Positions 1 through 10,400 are shown, counted from the first letter of the stretch. The stretch is DNA of 54,280 bases from Halobacteriales archaeon SW_5_70_135 (GCA_003022865.1 PXSK01000035.1:1-54280); one strand, 5' to 3'. Program-made: numbers and translations. The notes: generated by a model not told the origin, from the letters alone.

Positions 1-28
1 AGTTTCGCTTACCGTCTTCCCGTACCAT
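1..28 (-). CDS. Probable MC1-family chromosomal protein, N-terminal fragment (partial)
   Basis: Read on the minus strand from an ATG at 26-28, the first nine codons give MVREDGKRN before the window ends. This is the characteristic start of haloarchaeal MC1 non-histone chromosomal proteins, small basic proteins that bend and compact DNA. Only nine residues are visible, so the call rests on the start motif plus the position of two good archaeal TATA boxes upstream (66-117). Rest of the gene lies outside the window. Confidence 0.55.
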
Positions 29-65
29 GATTTCTCGACCTCCATCCCCGACAAGTACACTCTCT

Positions 66-117
66 CTTTATAAATGTATCCCAGACGGCGTCGGGATCGT
101 CCCGTTCTTTATAAGCG
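66..117 (-). promoter_or_regulatory. Two tandem archaeal TATA boxes upstream of the MC1-like gene
   Basis: On the minus strand, TTTATAAAG-type boxes lie at about 66-76 and 107-117, roughly 40 and 80 bases upstream of the start codon at 28. The first would start transcription about 15-20 nt before the ATG. I see no other gene in 29-379, which also contains the region downstream of pheT; outside these boxes it holds nothing I recognise. Confidence 0.5.
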
Positions 118-379
118 ATCGTCGCCGAGAACCGCCATCGAGCGCCGAGATCGGCGCGTCTGACGGTTGTTTCGGAGTTCCTAGCGAGAAATTAACCTGC
201 GGGCGTCATCGGACGCGCTGTCACGCCGTCGGAAATGCTCGTACAGGACGGTGAGCGGACGGGACAGCAGGTCGACGGTTCCCGAAAGGACGCTCAGCCC
301 GAGCGGGACGAAAGACGAAGACGAACACGAAGGCGGCGATCTCGATTCGCCCGATCCGGACGAGGGGTCGGCTCCAACC

Positions 380-2004
380 TTACCGCAGCGCGTCGAGCCG
401 AAACTCGAAGCCGACGACCGGTACCTCCAGGTCGTGGTCGACGATCACCCCGGGACGGTACTCCCCGACGACGCCTGCGGGGTCGCCGTCCAGTACGACC
501 GCCGCGGTCCGGCCGTCGACGAAGGAGGGGTGCTCGGTCGGGCGCTCGACTCGGCGATCGCCGCCGCCACCGTCCGGCGCTCCGCGACGCCGGTGTGCCC
601 GCCATTGTTCAGGTGGGCGGCGAAGCCCACCTCCGACAGTCGCTGCGGGTACGCCCGGTGGGTGTTGTTCTCCAGCACCTTCAGCACCGACGGCGACGCC
701 CAGGTGCGGACGATCTCGTAGGCCTCGCTGTACGGGTTCGCCACCGCCGCCGCCCGGCCGCCGCCGACGACGTCCGTGCCGGACGAGAGTCGCATCCGCT
801 CGTAGTTCTCCTCGCGGCCGATCAGGTGGAAGTTCAGCAGGTCCTGAAAGCCGAGTCCGACCAGCGTCGAGCGCACCGCCTCCTCCAGGCGGGCGCGCTC
901 GTGTCGACCGCCGACGGTGCTCACGTCCGGATACCGCGGCGTCAGCTCGTTGAAGCCGTACGCCCGGCCGACGTCGTCGACCACGTCGAGCGGGTGACGC
1001 ACGTCCACCCGGTACGGCGGCACCTCGACCTCGTAGTCGCCGCCGTCGGTACGCTCGACCCCGAGCCCCGACCGCTCCAGCAGGTCGACCACCTCGTCGG
1101 TGTCGAACCCCATGCCGAGCATCGACTCGACGCGGTCGTGGGACACCGTCTTCTCGTCGACCGCGAGGTCCGGCCGGCGCACGCGGTCGTCGTACTCGAC
1201 GTTGACGGCTTCGACCTGCCCGCCGCGTGCGTCCAGGGCGTAGCAGACGACGTTCAGCATCCGGTCGATCGTCCACTGGTCGGTGCCGGTCATCTCGATC
1301 AGCAGCTCCCGGGAGTCGGTCGACACCTCCGTCCGCCGGCCGTTGATCACTGGCGGGAAGGAGAACAGCCCGATCTCGTCGTAGATGGCGGGGTAGCGGT
1401 CGTACTCCGCCACCAGCGGCGCGTACTTTTCGCCGACCGGACGGTCGGCGAGCACCTCGGCGGGCGTCAGCTCCGCGTCCGCGTCGAGAGGGACGAACCG
1501 GTCGCCGTCTGGCGCGATCCCCGTGTAGCGGACCGACCGGTCGCCGCCCCCGCCGGCGGCCGCGCCCTTCAACATCGTCAGGTCGTGGACGCCGATCGCG
1601 CCCTTTCGGCGCTTGCGGCCCATCGTCGCGTGCAGTTTCTCCTGTAGCTGGATGAGCGACCCCAGGGCGTCGTCGTCCAAGTCGAGTCCCCGGACGACCG
1701 CGCCGGTGACGTACGGCCGCTCCTCGGGGACGTCCTCGACCTCGATCGTCCAGACGGGGTCGTTCACGTCCGGCAGGTAGACCCCGCGGTCCTCGCCGTA
1801 CTGGTACCGCAGCGAGCGGGCGACGCCCTCGACCGAGAGCCGGTCCAGCCGGTCCGACTCGAGCTCGTAGCGGGCGTCGCCGTCCTCGGTGTGACCCTCG
1901 TACTCCAGCCCGAGCCCGAACAGGTCCGCCCGCAGTCGGTCGTCCTCGCGTGGCTCGTCGAGAAACGAGCGGAGTTCGTCGTAGTCGAGCTCGACGGTCG
2001 GCAT
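380..2004 (-). pseudogene. pheT: Phenylalanyl-tRNA synthetase beta subunit, frameshifted with internal deletion
   Basis: PheT is the beta chain of the cytoplasmic (PheST)2 enzyme that charges tRNA-Phe. Codons from the ATG at 2004 encode a normal archaeal PheT (B3/B4-type region, B5, and the catalytic-like module with GFQDLLNFHLIGREENY) up to AAAIAESSA near 550. The family sequence then resumes in another frame as PTEHPSFVDGRTAAVV and runs to a proper stop at 380-382 (ending FEFRLDALR). The stretch normally linking these blocks (a GYEDAKARLQAL-like helix, about 20-25 residues) is absent, so a deletion of non-multiple-of-three length is inferred at about 540-560. Uncorrected, the frame runs to a stop at 445. 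The start overlaps the pheS stop by one base (TGATG), as expected for a coupled operon. PheT is normally essential, so sequencing or assembly error, or a second copy elsewhere, should be considered. Confidence 0.85.
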
Positions 2005-3536
2005 CAGTGGATCACCTCCTCCGTTCGCAGGTAGTCCAGGTCGACGAGCGTGCCGTGGATGTCACGGATGTCCTCGGCGCCGGTGGCCAGCATCATCAGC
2101 CGCTCCAGGGCGAGCCCCCAGGCCATCACGTCCGCCTCGACGTTCAGCGGCTCCAGCACCTCGTCGCGGAACATGCCGCTGTTGCCGATCTCGACGAGTT
2201 CGCCCGTCGTCGGGTGCGTGCCGAACAGCTCGAACGAGGGCTCCGTGTACGGGTTGTAGGTGGGCTTGAACTCCAGGTCGGTGATGCCGAACTGGCGGTA
2301 GAACTCCTCGAAGGTGCCCATGAGGTCGCGCACGGAGAGGTCCTCCGCGAGCACCCACCCCTCGATCTGGAAGAACTCGAGCAGGTGGGTGGCGTCGACG
2401 GTGTCGTTGCGGTACGCTTTCTCGACGCTGAAGTACCGCTCCGGCGGCTCCAGGTCGGCGTCGGCGTGGGCGTGTTCCGAGAGATACCGCATCGACAGCG
2501 AGGTGGTGTGTCCGCGCAGGGTGAGCGCGCGGGCGAACTCCTCGGACCACGGCGAGTGGTAACCGTCGCCGTCCTCGCCGACCCCCTCCAGGTGGGCCGA
2601 GCGCACCCGCCGGACGAGGTCCTCGGGCAGGTCGTCGACGTGAGTCGGCTCCGACAGCGCGAACCGGTCCCAGTGGGTGCGTGCGGGGTGGTCCTGTGGC
2701 ATGAACAGGCAGTCGTTGATCCAGAACTCGGCGTCGACGTGAGGGCCGTCCATCTCCTGGAAGCCCATCCCGACGAGCACCTCCTTCACCCGCTCGGCCA
2801 TCGACCGCATCGGGTGCCGGCGGCCGCCGTGGACCGTCTCGGCCGGCGCCGCGACGTCGTACGGCTCGAACTCGGCGTCGCGCCACTCACCGCTCGTGAG
2901 CATCTCGGCGTCCAGCCGGGAGACGCGCTCGACGGCCTCGACGCCGGCCATCAGCGCCGTCACCCCTTCGTCCGTGACGGTCGCCCGCCGAACCGTCGAC
3001 TCGCGGCCGTCGGCGAGGCCGCGAGAGACCAGCCGGTCGAGCACGTCCCCGTCGACATCGGCCTCGGCGGCGCCGACGGCGCCCTCGGCCTCGGCGAGCG
3101 CGGCCAGCGCCGCCCCCTCCGGGTCGGCGTCTGGGTCGGCGTCGGGGTCGGCGACGACGGTGCCGGCGTCGACGCTGCCGTACCCCTTCCGGTTGTAGTT
3201 CGCCAGCGCGATGTCCGCCAGGTCGCCGAGGTCGGCGGCGTCGATCACCCGTCCCAGCGGTGCCGGCTCCGCGTCGGCCGCGGCGTCGACGGCGGCGCGG
3301 TAGAGTCGCACCTCCGGCAGGGCGGCGTCCAGATACGCCCGGCCCTCGTCGGTGAGCGCGAACCGCTCGGTCGTCTCGGCGTCGACGGCGAGCAGCCCTT
3401 CCTCTTCGAGCTCGAAGACCGCCCGCGTCACCGCGGCGGGGTCGAGGTCGGTCTCCTCGGCGATGCTGTCCGTGGTCCGTGGGTCAGTGGGGCTCGCGGC
3501 CTCGAGGACCGCGACCTGTGCGCGTGGTAATCGCAT
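2004..3536 (-). CDS. pheS: Phenylalanyl-tRNA synthetase alpha subunit
   Basis: A 510-aa catalytic alpha chain of PheRS. An N-terminal winged-helix part (about 1-75, with SIAEETDLDPAAVTRAVFEL) is followed by a low-complexity Asp/Pro segment (PDADPDADPE near 130) and the class II catalytic core: VHGGRRHPMRSMAERVKEV, then FWINDCLFMPQDHPARTHWD (motif 2 neighbourhood), YNPYTEPSFELF and the motif 3 region MAWGLALERLMMLATG. Length is normal for haloarchaea. First gene of a pheST operon; the stop codon overlaps the pheT ATG by one base. The N-terminal MRLPRAQVAVLEA is typical for the family, which supports this start. Confidence 0.95.
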   Translation of the reverse strand: MRLPRAQVAVLEAASPTDPRTTDSIAEETDLDPAAVTRAVFELEEEGLLAVDAETTERFALTDEGRAYLDAALPEVRLYRAAVDAAADAEPAPLGRVIDAADLGDLADIALANYNRKGYGSVDAGTVVADPDADPDADPEGAALAALAEAEGAVGAAEADVDGDVLDRLVSRGLADGRESTVRRATVTDEGVTALMAGVEAVERVSRLDAEMLTSGEWRDAEFEPYDVAAPAETVHGGRRHPMRSMAERVKEVLVGMGFQEMDGPHVDAEFWINDCLFMPQDHPARTHWDRFALSEPTHVDDLPEDLVRRVRSAHLEGVGEDGDGYHSPWSEEFARALTLRGHTTSLSMRYLSEHAHADADLEPPERYFSVEKAYRNDTVDATHLLEFFQIEGWVLAEDLSVRDLMGTFEEFYRQFGITDLEFKPTYNPYTEPSFELFGTHPTTGELVEIGNSGMFRDEVLEPLNVEADVMAWGLALERLMMLATGAEDIRDIHGTLVDLDYLRTEEVIH

Positions 3537-3832
3537 CCGTTTGTCTGGGTCGCATGGGGTAATCAGTTGTCTGTTCCGGTCGGCCGGGGAGTTTCGACCA
3601 CCCGCCGCGGGTGGCGTCCCCGTTCCCTTAGAAGAGCGGAAAGCCCGTGACTGCGAACTGGCCGTCCGCGATCGACCGCCGCACGGGCGTCGAAGCCATG
3701 TCTACACGCTCTCCGCGACGACACTTAACCGTTCTGTCGTCCCCCACCCGCCGGGGACGACGACTGGACCCGACATCGGGACCGGGACCGGGACGCCGGG
3801 TCGCTTTTGCCCCTCGCGTGTTTGCCGGCCGT
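3537..3832. other. Divergent intergenic region between pheS and the OYE-like gene
   Basis: This 296-base spacer must hold promoters for both flanking divergent genes. A TTTTGC-containing AT-rich patch at about 3803-3812 sits 21-30 bases before the oxidoreductase ATG and could be its TATA element for a leaderless transcript. No clear TATA box is visible for pheS, and I recognise no RNA gene or small CDS. Confidence 0.4.
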
Positions 3833-5218
3833 ATGCCACGTCTGGAGGACCCGGTGACGATCGGCGACCTGCGGGTGCCGAACCGGCTCTACCGGGCGCC
3901 CCTGCTCGAGTGTGCGGGTAACGGGCCCGACGCCGTCGACGCACTGATCGACGACCTGGAGCCCGCCGCCGCGGCCGGCGCGGGCCTGCTCTGTCAGGGG
4001 GCGACGATCGTCACCGCGTCCGGCGGCTGTGCGGCCCCGAAGATGACCCGGGTCGCCGACCCCGAGTTCGTCGCCCGACTGGAGCGACTCACCGACCGGA
4101 TCCACGACCACGGCGCACGGATCGTCCTCCAGCTCGAACACGGCGGCCTGCGCAGCATGGAGACCTGGCACGCCGGCTACCGCGAGGAGCGTCCGGACCT
4201 GCGACAGGTCGCCGTCTCGGAGCCGCCGCTGGCGCTGCGGCTGGCCGACCGCGCCGGACTGCTGTCGTACGACCCGGTCGTGCTCTCGACCGGCGAGGTG
4301 TACGACCTGGCCGACCGCTTCGGCGAGGTCGCCGGCTGGGCCGCCGACGCCGGCTACGACGGGATCCACCTCGCCGGCGCGAACATGGGCCTCGTCCAGC
4401 AGTTTCTCTCGCCGTACTACAACCGCCGCGACGACGAGTTCGGCGGCTCCCCCCGCGACCGGGTGCGCTTCCTCGGGGAGGTATACCGGGCGATCCGGGA
4501 GCGCACCGACGTCCCGGTGATGACGAAGCTACCCGCCGAGACCGCGGCACCGTGGTTCGCCCGCCCCCGGCTGTCGCTCCGTGACGGCCTGCGGACCGCC
4601 GAGCTGCTCGACGAGACCGGCTTCGAGGCGCTCGTCCCCGTCGAGACCTCCACCTTCTGGGACCAGAGCATCGTCCGCGGGGAGTACCCCGAGCGCGCCT
4701 GGACCGACGAGTCCCTGCAGGCCGGCTACGAGGCCGCCTTCGGCTCGCGGCTGCGCGCCCGGCTGGTGCGCCTGGCGAACCGGATCCACGCCCGCGACTT
4801 CGAGTTCGAGCCGGCCTGGAACGCCCGGTTCTGTCGCTGGGTGCGCGAGCGGGTCGACGCGACCGTGCTCTGCGAGGGCGGCGTCCGCGAGCGGCCGCGG
4901 ATCGACCGACTGCTCGGCGCCGCCGACGCCCCGCCGACCGACGACCCCGTCGTCGACGGCCGGGCCTGTGACATGGTGGGGATGGCCCGGCCGTTCTACG
5001 CCGAGCCGCGGCTCCCGGCACGACTGCTGGGTGCGGGCAGCGAGCGGGCGGCGACGGTCTGTGAGTCCTGCAACAACTGTACCGTCCCGCAGGTGACCGG
5101 CGAGCCGGGCGTCTGTCGCACCCCGTCGGTGCTCGCCGAACACGGGCGACTCCGGAAGGCCGGCGCCTACGAGCGCCCCGACACCGCCGACGCGGAGGAG
5201 TCGACGGCCGACGACTGA
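3833..5218 (+). CDS. NADH:flavin oxidoreductase / Old Yellow Enzyme family protein
   Basis: A 461-aa FMN-dependent TIM-barrel oxidoreductase of the OYE / 2,4-dienoyl-CoA reductase group. Visible family signatures are the N-terminal IGDLRVPNRLYRAPL, VLQLEHGGLRS (flavin site), AGYDGIHLAGANMGLVQQFLSPYYNRRDDEFGG split as the typical barrel core, a C-terminal FMN-phosphate region (LCEGGVRERPRIDRLL ... VGMARPFYAEP), and a CESCNNC cysteine cluster near the end resembling the Fe-S-associated cysteines of 2,4-dienoyl-CoA-reductase-like members. The ATG at 3833 is chosen because family similarity starts immediately (MPRLEDPVTIGDL); an open frame extends upstream to 3647 but has no family-like content. 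Substrate cannot be told from sequence. Confidence 0.85.
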   Translation: MPRLEDPVTIGDLRVPNRLYRAPLLECAGNGPDAVDALIDDLEPAAAAGAGLLCQGATIVTASGGCAAPKMTRVADPEFVARLERLTDRIHDHGARIVLQLEHGGLRSMETWHAGYREERPDLRQVAVSEPPLALRLADRAGLLSYDPVVLSTGEVYDLADRFGEVAGWAADAGYDGIHLAGANMGLVQQFLSPYYNRRDDEFGGSPRDRVRFLGEVYRAIRERTDVPVMTKLPAETAAPWFARPRLSLRDGLRTAELLDETGFEALVPVETSTFWDQSIVRGEYPERAWTDESLQAGYEAAFGSRLRARLVRLANRIHARDFEFEPAWNARFCRWVRERVDATVLCEGGVRERPRIDRLLGAADAPPTDDPVVDGRACDMVGMARPFYAEPRLPARLLGAGSERAATVCESCNNCTVPQVTGEPGVCRTPSVLAEHGRLRKAGAYERPDTADAEESTADD

Positions 5219-5329
5219 GCCCCTCACCGGCGGTGACGACCCGACGCTACAGCCGTCCGGCCGTCCTCGGGACCCCGGCGCACGTCACTGTACGCCGGTC
5301 GCCGTCCCCCCGACCGCTCGACCGACGGC

Positions 5330-6442
5330 TCACCCCTCGAACCCGTCCTCCCACCGGAAGGAACCGTCTCGTTGCACCACCTCGCCGTCGACCTCCATGC
5401 GGGCGTTCTCGCCGACGTCGACGATCATGTCCTGGTGGACGGCGCTGTCGTTGCCCGACTCCCCCTCGGGGAGGTTCGCGTCGTACGCCCGCCCCAGCGC
5501 CATGTGGACGGTGTCGCCCATCTTCTCGTCGAAGAGGATACTGTCGGTGAACCGGTCGACGGCGCGGTTCATCCCGATCCCCAGCTCGCCCAGGCGGCGG
5601 GCGCCGTCGTCGGTCTCCAGCAGTTCGGCGACCACGCCAGGGTTCTCGCCGGCCTCGAACGCCGTGACGACGCCGTCCTCGAACGTGAGCCGGACGTCTC
5701 GCACTCGCCGGCCGTCGATCGTCATCGGTACGTCGAACAGCACCTCGCCCTCGGTGTCGTATGGCGCGGTGAACACCTCGCCGCTGGGCAGGTTGTGGGA
5801 GTCGTACGCCACGGAGGCGGCGGAGTTGACCGCCGTGCGACCCGCGATCGACATCCGTACGTCCGTCTCGCCGGCGACGACGCGCACCTCGGAGCCGTCG
5901 TCGAGCAGCCGCTTCGTCCGGTCCATCTCCTTCGCCAGCGTCTCCCAGTCCCGGAGGACAGCGTCGTAGACGAACTCCCGGTACTCCTCGTAAGCCATGC
6001 CGGCCTGCTGGGCGAGCGACCGCGTCGGATGGACCGTCGACATCCAGTCCGTCGACAGTCGGGCCTCCCGGACGCCCTGTCGGTCGCGGCGGTACGCCTG
6101 CCGCACCGGTCCGGGTACGTCCGCCGCCGCCGCCGTGTTGCGCCCGCCGCCGAGCGAGAGGTAGACGTCCGCGGCCTCGTACAGCGCCAGCTCGTGCTCG
6201 CCCGCCTCGAAGGACGGCGCCTCGCCGTCGCCGCCGCCGCTCGCCTTCAGATACGCCCGTCCGGTCTCGCCGCTGCTGTAGGTGAAAAGCGGCGTCGCGC
6301 CGATCTCGCCCAGCTGCTCGGCGACGGCCACCGCGAGGTCGTGAGCTCCCTCCGACACCGACACGACGACGTCGTCACCCGGTTCGACCCGGGTACTCCA
6401 CCCGACGAGCGTCTCGGCGTGTTCGCGAACGCGGTCGTCCAT
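5330..6442 (-). CDS. M29-family metallo-aminopeptidase (leucyl aminopeptidase type)
   Basis: A 370-aa cytoplasmic aminopeptidase of MEROPS family M29 (thermophilic aminopeptidase T-like). Landmarks are the N-terminal VREHAETLVGWSTRVEPGDDV, SVAYDSHNLPSGEVFTAPYD (metal-binding Glu in PSGEVFTAP), GELGIGMNRAVDRFTDSILFDEKMGDTVH in two pieces, and AVHQDMIVDV, which carry the conserved His/Asp ligands. The ATG at 6440-6442 is chosen because homology starts there; the same open frame extends upstream through the thioesterase gene as a shadow. It is convergent with the OYE gene across a 111-base gap. Likely role is peptide recycling. Confidence 0.9.
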   Translation of the reverse strand: MDDRVREHAETLVGWSTRVEPGDDVVVSVSEGAHDLAVAVAEQLGEIGATPLFTYSSGETGRAYLKASGGGDGEAPSFEAGEHELALYEAADVYLSLGGGRNTAAAADVPGPVRQAYRRDRQGVREARLSTDWMSTVHPTRSLAQQAGMAYEEYREFVYDAVLRDWETLAKEMDRTKRLLDDGSEVRVVAGETDVRMSIAGRTAVNSAASVAYDSHNLPSGEVFTAPYDTEGEVLFDVPMTIDGRRVRDVRLTFEDGVVTAFEAGENPGVVAELLETDDGARRLGELGIGMNRAVDRFTDSILFDEKMGDTVHMALGRAYDANLPEGESGNDSAVHQDMIVDVGENARMEVDGEVVQRDGSFRWEDGFEG

Positions 6443-6492
6443 GCGACGAGGTCCGCCGGCGGACACAAGAGCGTACGGGTCAGCGGTGCGTC

Positions 6493-6951
6493 TCAGGCGA
6501 GTCCTTCTCGGCCGTCGCTCTCGGCGTCGATCGCCTCCTGTCGGAGCCGTCGTCCGCGCTCGGACTCGACGGAGAGCTCCGGCACCGACGTCGGGTGACC
6601 GTCGCCGTCGACAGCGACGAACGTGAAGCGGGACTCGGTGGTGCGCTCGCAGTCGCCGGTACGGGGGTCCTCCCGGTCGACGTGTAGGCGCACGCGGACG
6701 CTCGTCTCCCCGGCCTGGTAGACGAACGAGACCACGCGGGCGACGTCGCCGATCGGCAGCGGTCGCCGGAAGGAAAGGTCCTCGACGCCGGCGGTGACGC
6801 AGGTCTCGCCCGCGAACCGCATCGCCGACATGGCGCCGACCTCGTCCATCGTCTTCATCACGACGCCGCCGTGGGCCGTGTCGTTGTCGTTCGCGTCGTT
6901 CGGCTGGATGCGCTTGCGGTTCTCGATGTAGGTGTCGACGACCGTCGGCAT
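6493..6951 (-). CDS. Acyl-CoA thioesterase, hotdog fold (YciA/BACH type)
   Basis: A 152-aa single-hotdog-domain protein. ENRKRIQPNDANDNDTAHGG contains the NDxNxxxTxHGG pattern of YciA/BACH acyl-CoA hydrolases, with the catalytic Asn/Asp region, followed by VVMKTMDEVGAMSAMRFAG and the beta-sheet segment VTAGVEDLSFRRPLPIGD. Expected reaction is acyl-CoA hydrolysis to free acid and CoA in the cytoplasm; acyl-chain preference is unknown. It is 50 bases upstream of the aminopeptidase on the same strand and could be co-transcribed with it. Confidence 0.9.
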   Translation of the reverse strand: MPTVVDTYIENRKRIQPNDANDNDTAHGGVVMKTMDEVGAMSAMRFAGETCVTAGVEDLSFRRPLPIGDVARVVSFVYQAGETSVRVRLHVDREDPRTGDCERTTESRFTFVAVDGDGHPTSVPELSVESERGRRLRQEAIDAESDGREGLA

Positions 6952-7412
6952 GTCCCCCGTTCGGCCGGCGGCGACTTACCTTATGTGGGCCTCCGAGACC
7001 TGCGTGGTCGGTCCTCCGTGCGGTAGCGATCGCTCGCGGTCGGCGCCGCAGTTCGGACAGTCGGCGCGGAGGTCGCCCTCCAGGCGACCGGTCTCGCCAC
7101 ACCCGTAGTGGCCCGGTCGACTCGGCACGGGCGTGTACGCCATCGGCCTGTGCGTGCGCGACGCTCGTTGCCGCCCCGCCGTCGCGGAGACTGACGAGCA
7201 GCCCGCGACCCCCGTCGTCGATCCCCCGGACGGTCCCCGGCTCCCGGCCGTCCGCGTGTAGACAGTAGTGTCGACAGTGAGCGCCGGCGTCTCGGACCGG
7301 TCTTCCGCCACGGCACCCGGTCGTACAGTCACGGCGATGACGACGAGCCTGACCCGGCCCCCGACCCGCTCCGGCCGTCACGGGACGGTCGGAGCGCGGA
7401 CGACCGGTAGGC
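6952..7412 (-). other. Region with a possible small or decayed zinc-ribbon ORF (6976-7143)
   Basis: This 461-base stretch has no confident gene. From an ATG at 7143 a 55-codon minus-strand frame ends at 6976 and contains GHYGCGETGRLEGDL then CPNCGADRER, resembling a short zinc ribbon with one C-P-x-C knuckle. Just upstream, another frame reads plausibly (HADGREPGTVRGIDDG, then GLLVSLRDGG), suggesting one small protein may have been split by a frameshift. I do not recognise a family, so it could equally be non-coding. Confidence 0.3.
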
Positions 7413-10400
7413 TCACATGAAGTCGGCGATGCCGCTCTGTTTGTTCTTGTCATTCTCGAAGAGACTCTCGATCGAGCGTTCGAGGGTCTCGATGCGCTGT
7501 TTCGTGTACGTGCGGGCGCCGTACTCCTCGGCGACGCGGCTGGCGGTCTCGAGGTACTTCGTCACGGAGCCCTCGTGGACGGTGAGCGTGACGTCGCCGC
7601 CGCACTGCCGGCAGTCCGAAGACAGCGGCGGGCGACGGTACTTCTCGCCGCAGTCCAGACAGCGCACCTCCTGCTGGGAGAACGCCCGCAGGTTGCCGAT
7701 CAGGTCGGGGAGGAAGTGGTACTCGATGACCCGCTCGGCGACGTCAGTTTCGTCGACCGCTCGGAGCTTCCGGGCGAGTTCGAGCTGGGCGTCCATCTTG
7801 TCTTCCATCTCCCCCAGCGTCTTGTACGCCGAGAGCTCCGGTCCGGCAGCGATGTCGGCGGTGTCGTGTGTGTGCCCGAAGCCGCTGGTGGCGTGGTCGG
7901 TGCCGAGCTTGTCCTCGGCGGTCGCGACGTCGACGTCCTCCGGATGGCGCATCTCGCGGCTCGCCTCGTACAGCTCCAGCGGGTACTCCGAGACGACGTC
8001 GACGTTGTGGGCCTCGTCGTCGACCTCCGTCGGGTCGACTCGCGAGGTCATCACCAGCGGCGCGTCCATTCGCCCCCCCCGCTGGTTCGGCAGATACCGC
8101 TCGCTGAAGTTCAGCAGGCCGTCCATCAGCAGCATCACGCAGTCCTCGTCGCCGTCGCACTGTGCCGTGAACATCCCGCCGATTTCGAGCGTATGGTCGT
8201 CGCCGACCGTCAGACAGTACGTACTTTCGCCGTCACCCTCGACAATTCGTGTGTCGGTCACCGTCGACGTCGCTGCCGTGTCGCTGGCCGTCGAGCCTCC
8301 GTCAGTCACCGCCGGTGTCTCCTCGACAGCAGCGGCGTACCGTTCAGCCGAGCGTTTCGGGACAGGCACCGCGTCTCCGACACCGATCTCGGCAGCACGA
8401 ACTCGTTCGACCCGGTCGTCGCCGGTCCACCTGAGCATCTCGTGGTCCGGCGTCACGGTCAGCGATCGCTCGTCGTCCGTCTCGACCTCGACGAGATGGT
8501 TCCGCGACGGGTGTCTCGACACGGCTTCGACCGGGTTCAGACACTGTAACCCCCTCTCGTCGACCGATGTGACCAGAGTACCGTCGTCGAGTTCCTGTAC
8601 GAGCGCCCCGAAGTCGTCCGTCTCGGCGCCGTCCTCGTCGAGCCGGCCCTCGACGAAGTCCTCGATCCGCTCGTGGTGCCACTCGCCGTCCTCGCTGTAC
8701 CACAGCTTCGTGTCCGGGTGGAAGCAGTTCCGGCGCTTCGAGGCGTGGAAGTACGGGTGCGCGTAGCCGACGGCGGCGGCGGTGAAGCCGACGACGCGGC
8801 CGACGACGGCCGCCGAGGTGTGCGGTGCCATCCCGAAGACGAGCTCGCCGACGAGGTCGTCGCGCTCCTCGAACTCGTAGAACGGCGCCAGGTCGTAGAA
8901 CTGCGCGAGCAGGTCGTCGACGAAGTCCGCCGTCGACAGCAGGTGGTCGGCGGCGCCCTCCGACAGCACCACGTCCTGCACCTTCAGCTCGACGAGCTGG
9001 TCGCCGTGTCGGAGCGGCTCGCCGTGGACGTCCCGCTCGTAGCCCAGCTCGCGCAATTGGGCGGGCGAGACCCCGAGCTCGTTCGGCCGGACGGCCGTCA
9101 CCGGCAGGTCGGTCATGTCGTAGCGGACGGTGCCGTCCTTGAACGCGGAGACGCCGTGTTTGGCGCGGAGGACACCCTTCTCGACCGGCTCGGGCATCTT
9201 GATCGTCGAGGTGAGCCCCTTCACGCCTTTCAGCACGTCGAAGGCGGACGCCCGCTCGCCCACCCCCCCTAAGGCGTCGCGGTAGACGTCGCCGACGTTT
9301 ATCTCGCGCTCCTCGACGGCGGTGGCCGTCACGTCACAGCGCGGACAGCGCACGCGGTCGGCCTCGTCGGGCTCGACCCGTCGGCCGCAGTCGGGACACT
9401 CGTAGCGTGGCTCGGTGTGCGTCCCGCAGTCACAGCGGCTCTCGTAGGTCTCCGCGCCACACGCGGGGCAGCCCCGTCGGCCGACGTCGACGGTGACGAC
9501 GCCCGGCGCGGAGCGACGGTCGGGGGCGTACTCGGCGGCGGCGGCCACGTCGCGCTGGTTGCCGCCGGCCTCGCCCAGCGGGAACAGCGTGTGCACCGCC
9601 GGCGACAGCTCCCGCTTCTCCGACTTCTCCGGGCGACCCATCCGACAGCCCACACGGGTCGGCGCCCGCTCGCGCACCTCGAAGGGTGCCACGGCGTCCA
9701 CCAGCGGCGTCGCGGACGCCGCGTCGCGCGTCTCGGCGGACAGGTCCTCCGCACGCCACTCGCGGGACAGAGCGGGACCGTCCCCGCTGCCGGCGTCGAC
9801 CTCGAAGCCGAGCGAGCGGACGAGCGGGCGCCAGACGGAGAGCCCGAGCCGACGACCCTGGTGGTGTTCGACGAGCAGGCGCTCCAGCGTCTCGCGGACC
9901 CGGTCGTCGTGGAGCAGCAGTCGGTCGGCGGGGGCACGGCCGTTCGTCTCCGCGGGCTCGACGGCGGCGTCGTCGAGCGCCCGGGCGAGCGCGAGGGCGT
10001 CCTCCGGGTCGACGTCGTGCCAGAGGTAGGTGTACTCCGGGTGGAGCGGGGCGTCGAACTCCCGGGCCCACTCCAGGGCGCGCCCGACGGTCGGCCGGTC
10101 GAGGTCGACGGTGGAGTCGTCCCGCAGCGCGACGACGTCGGCGTCGGTCCGGTCGAACTCCCGTACCCACCACTCGGGCGTGTACGAGGCGGGCACGAGG
10201 TCGTGGTTGTTCTCAACGAACTCGCCGTAGTTGACGAGATACTCGCCCAGATCGAGGACGGCCTCGACGCCGTTGCGCACCGCCGTCGCCTCCTCGGGGT
10301 CGTCGATCCGGCGGACATCGCCGTCGGCCAGGCGGACGGTCGGCCCCTCGATCGAGTCGACGGGGACGACGCCGGCAGCCTTGCCGGGCCGTTCGGTCTT

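Noticed and set aside
445-560. Programmed frameshifting in pheT
   Set aside because: A conserved protein block is missing at the junction, which a ribosomal frameshift cannot explain; a deletion or sequence error fits better.
8160-8726. Homing endonuclease inside the PolC intein
   Set aside because: The 189-residue intein has only splicing motifs; no LAGLIDADG or HNH block was found and the space is too short.
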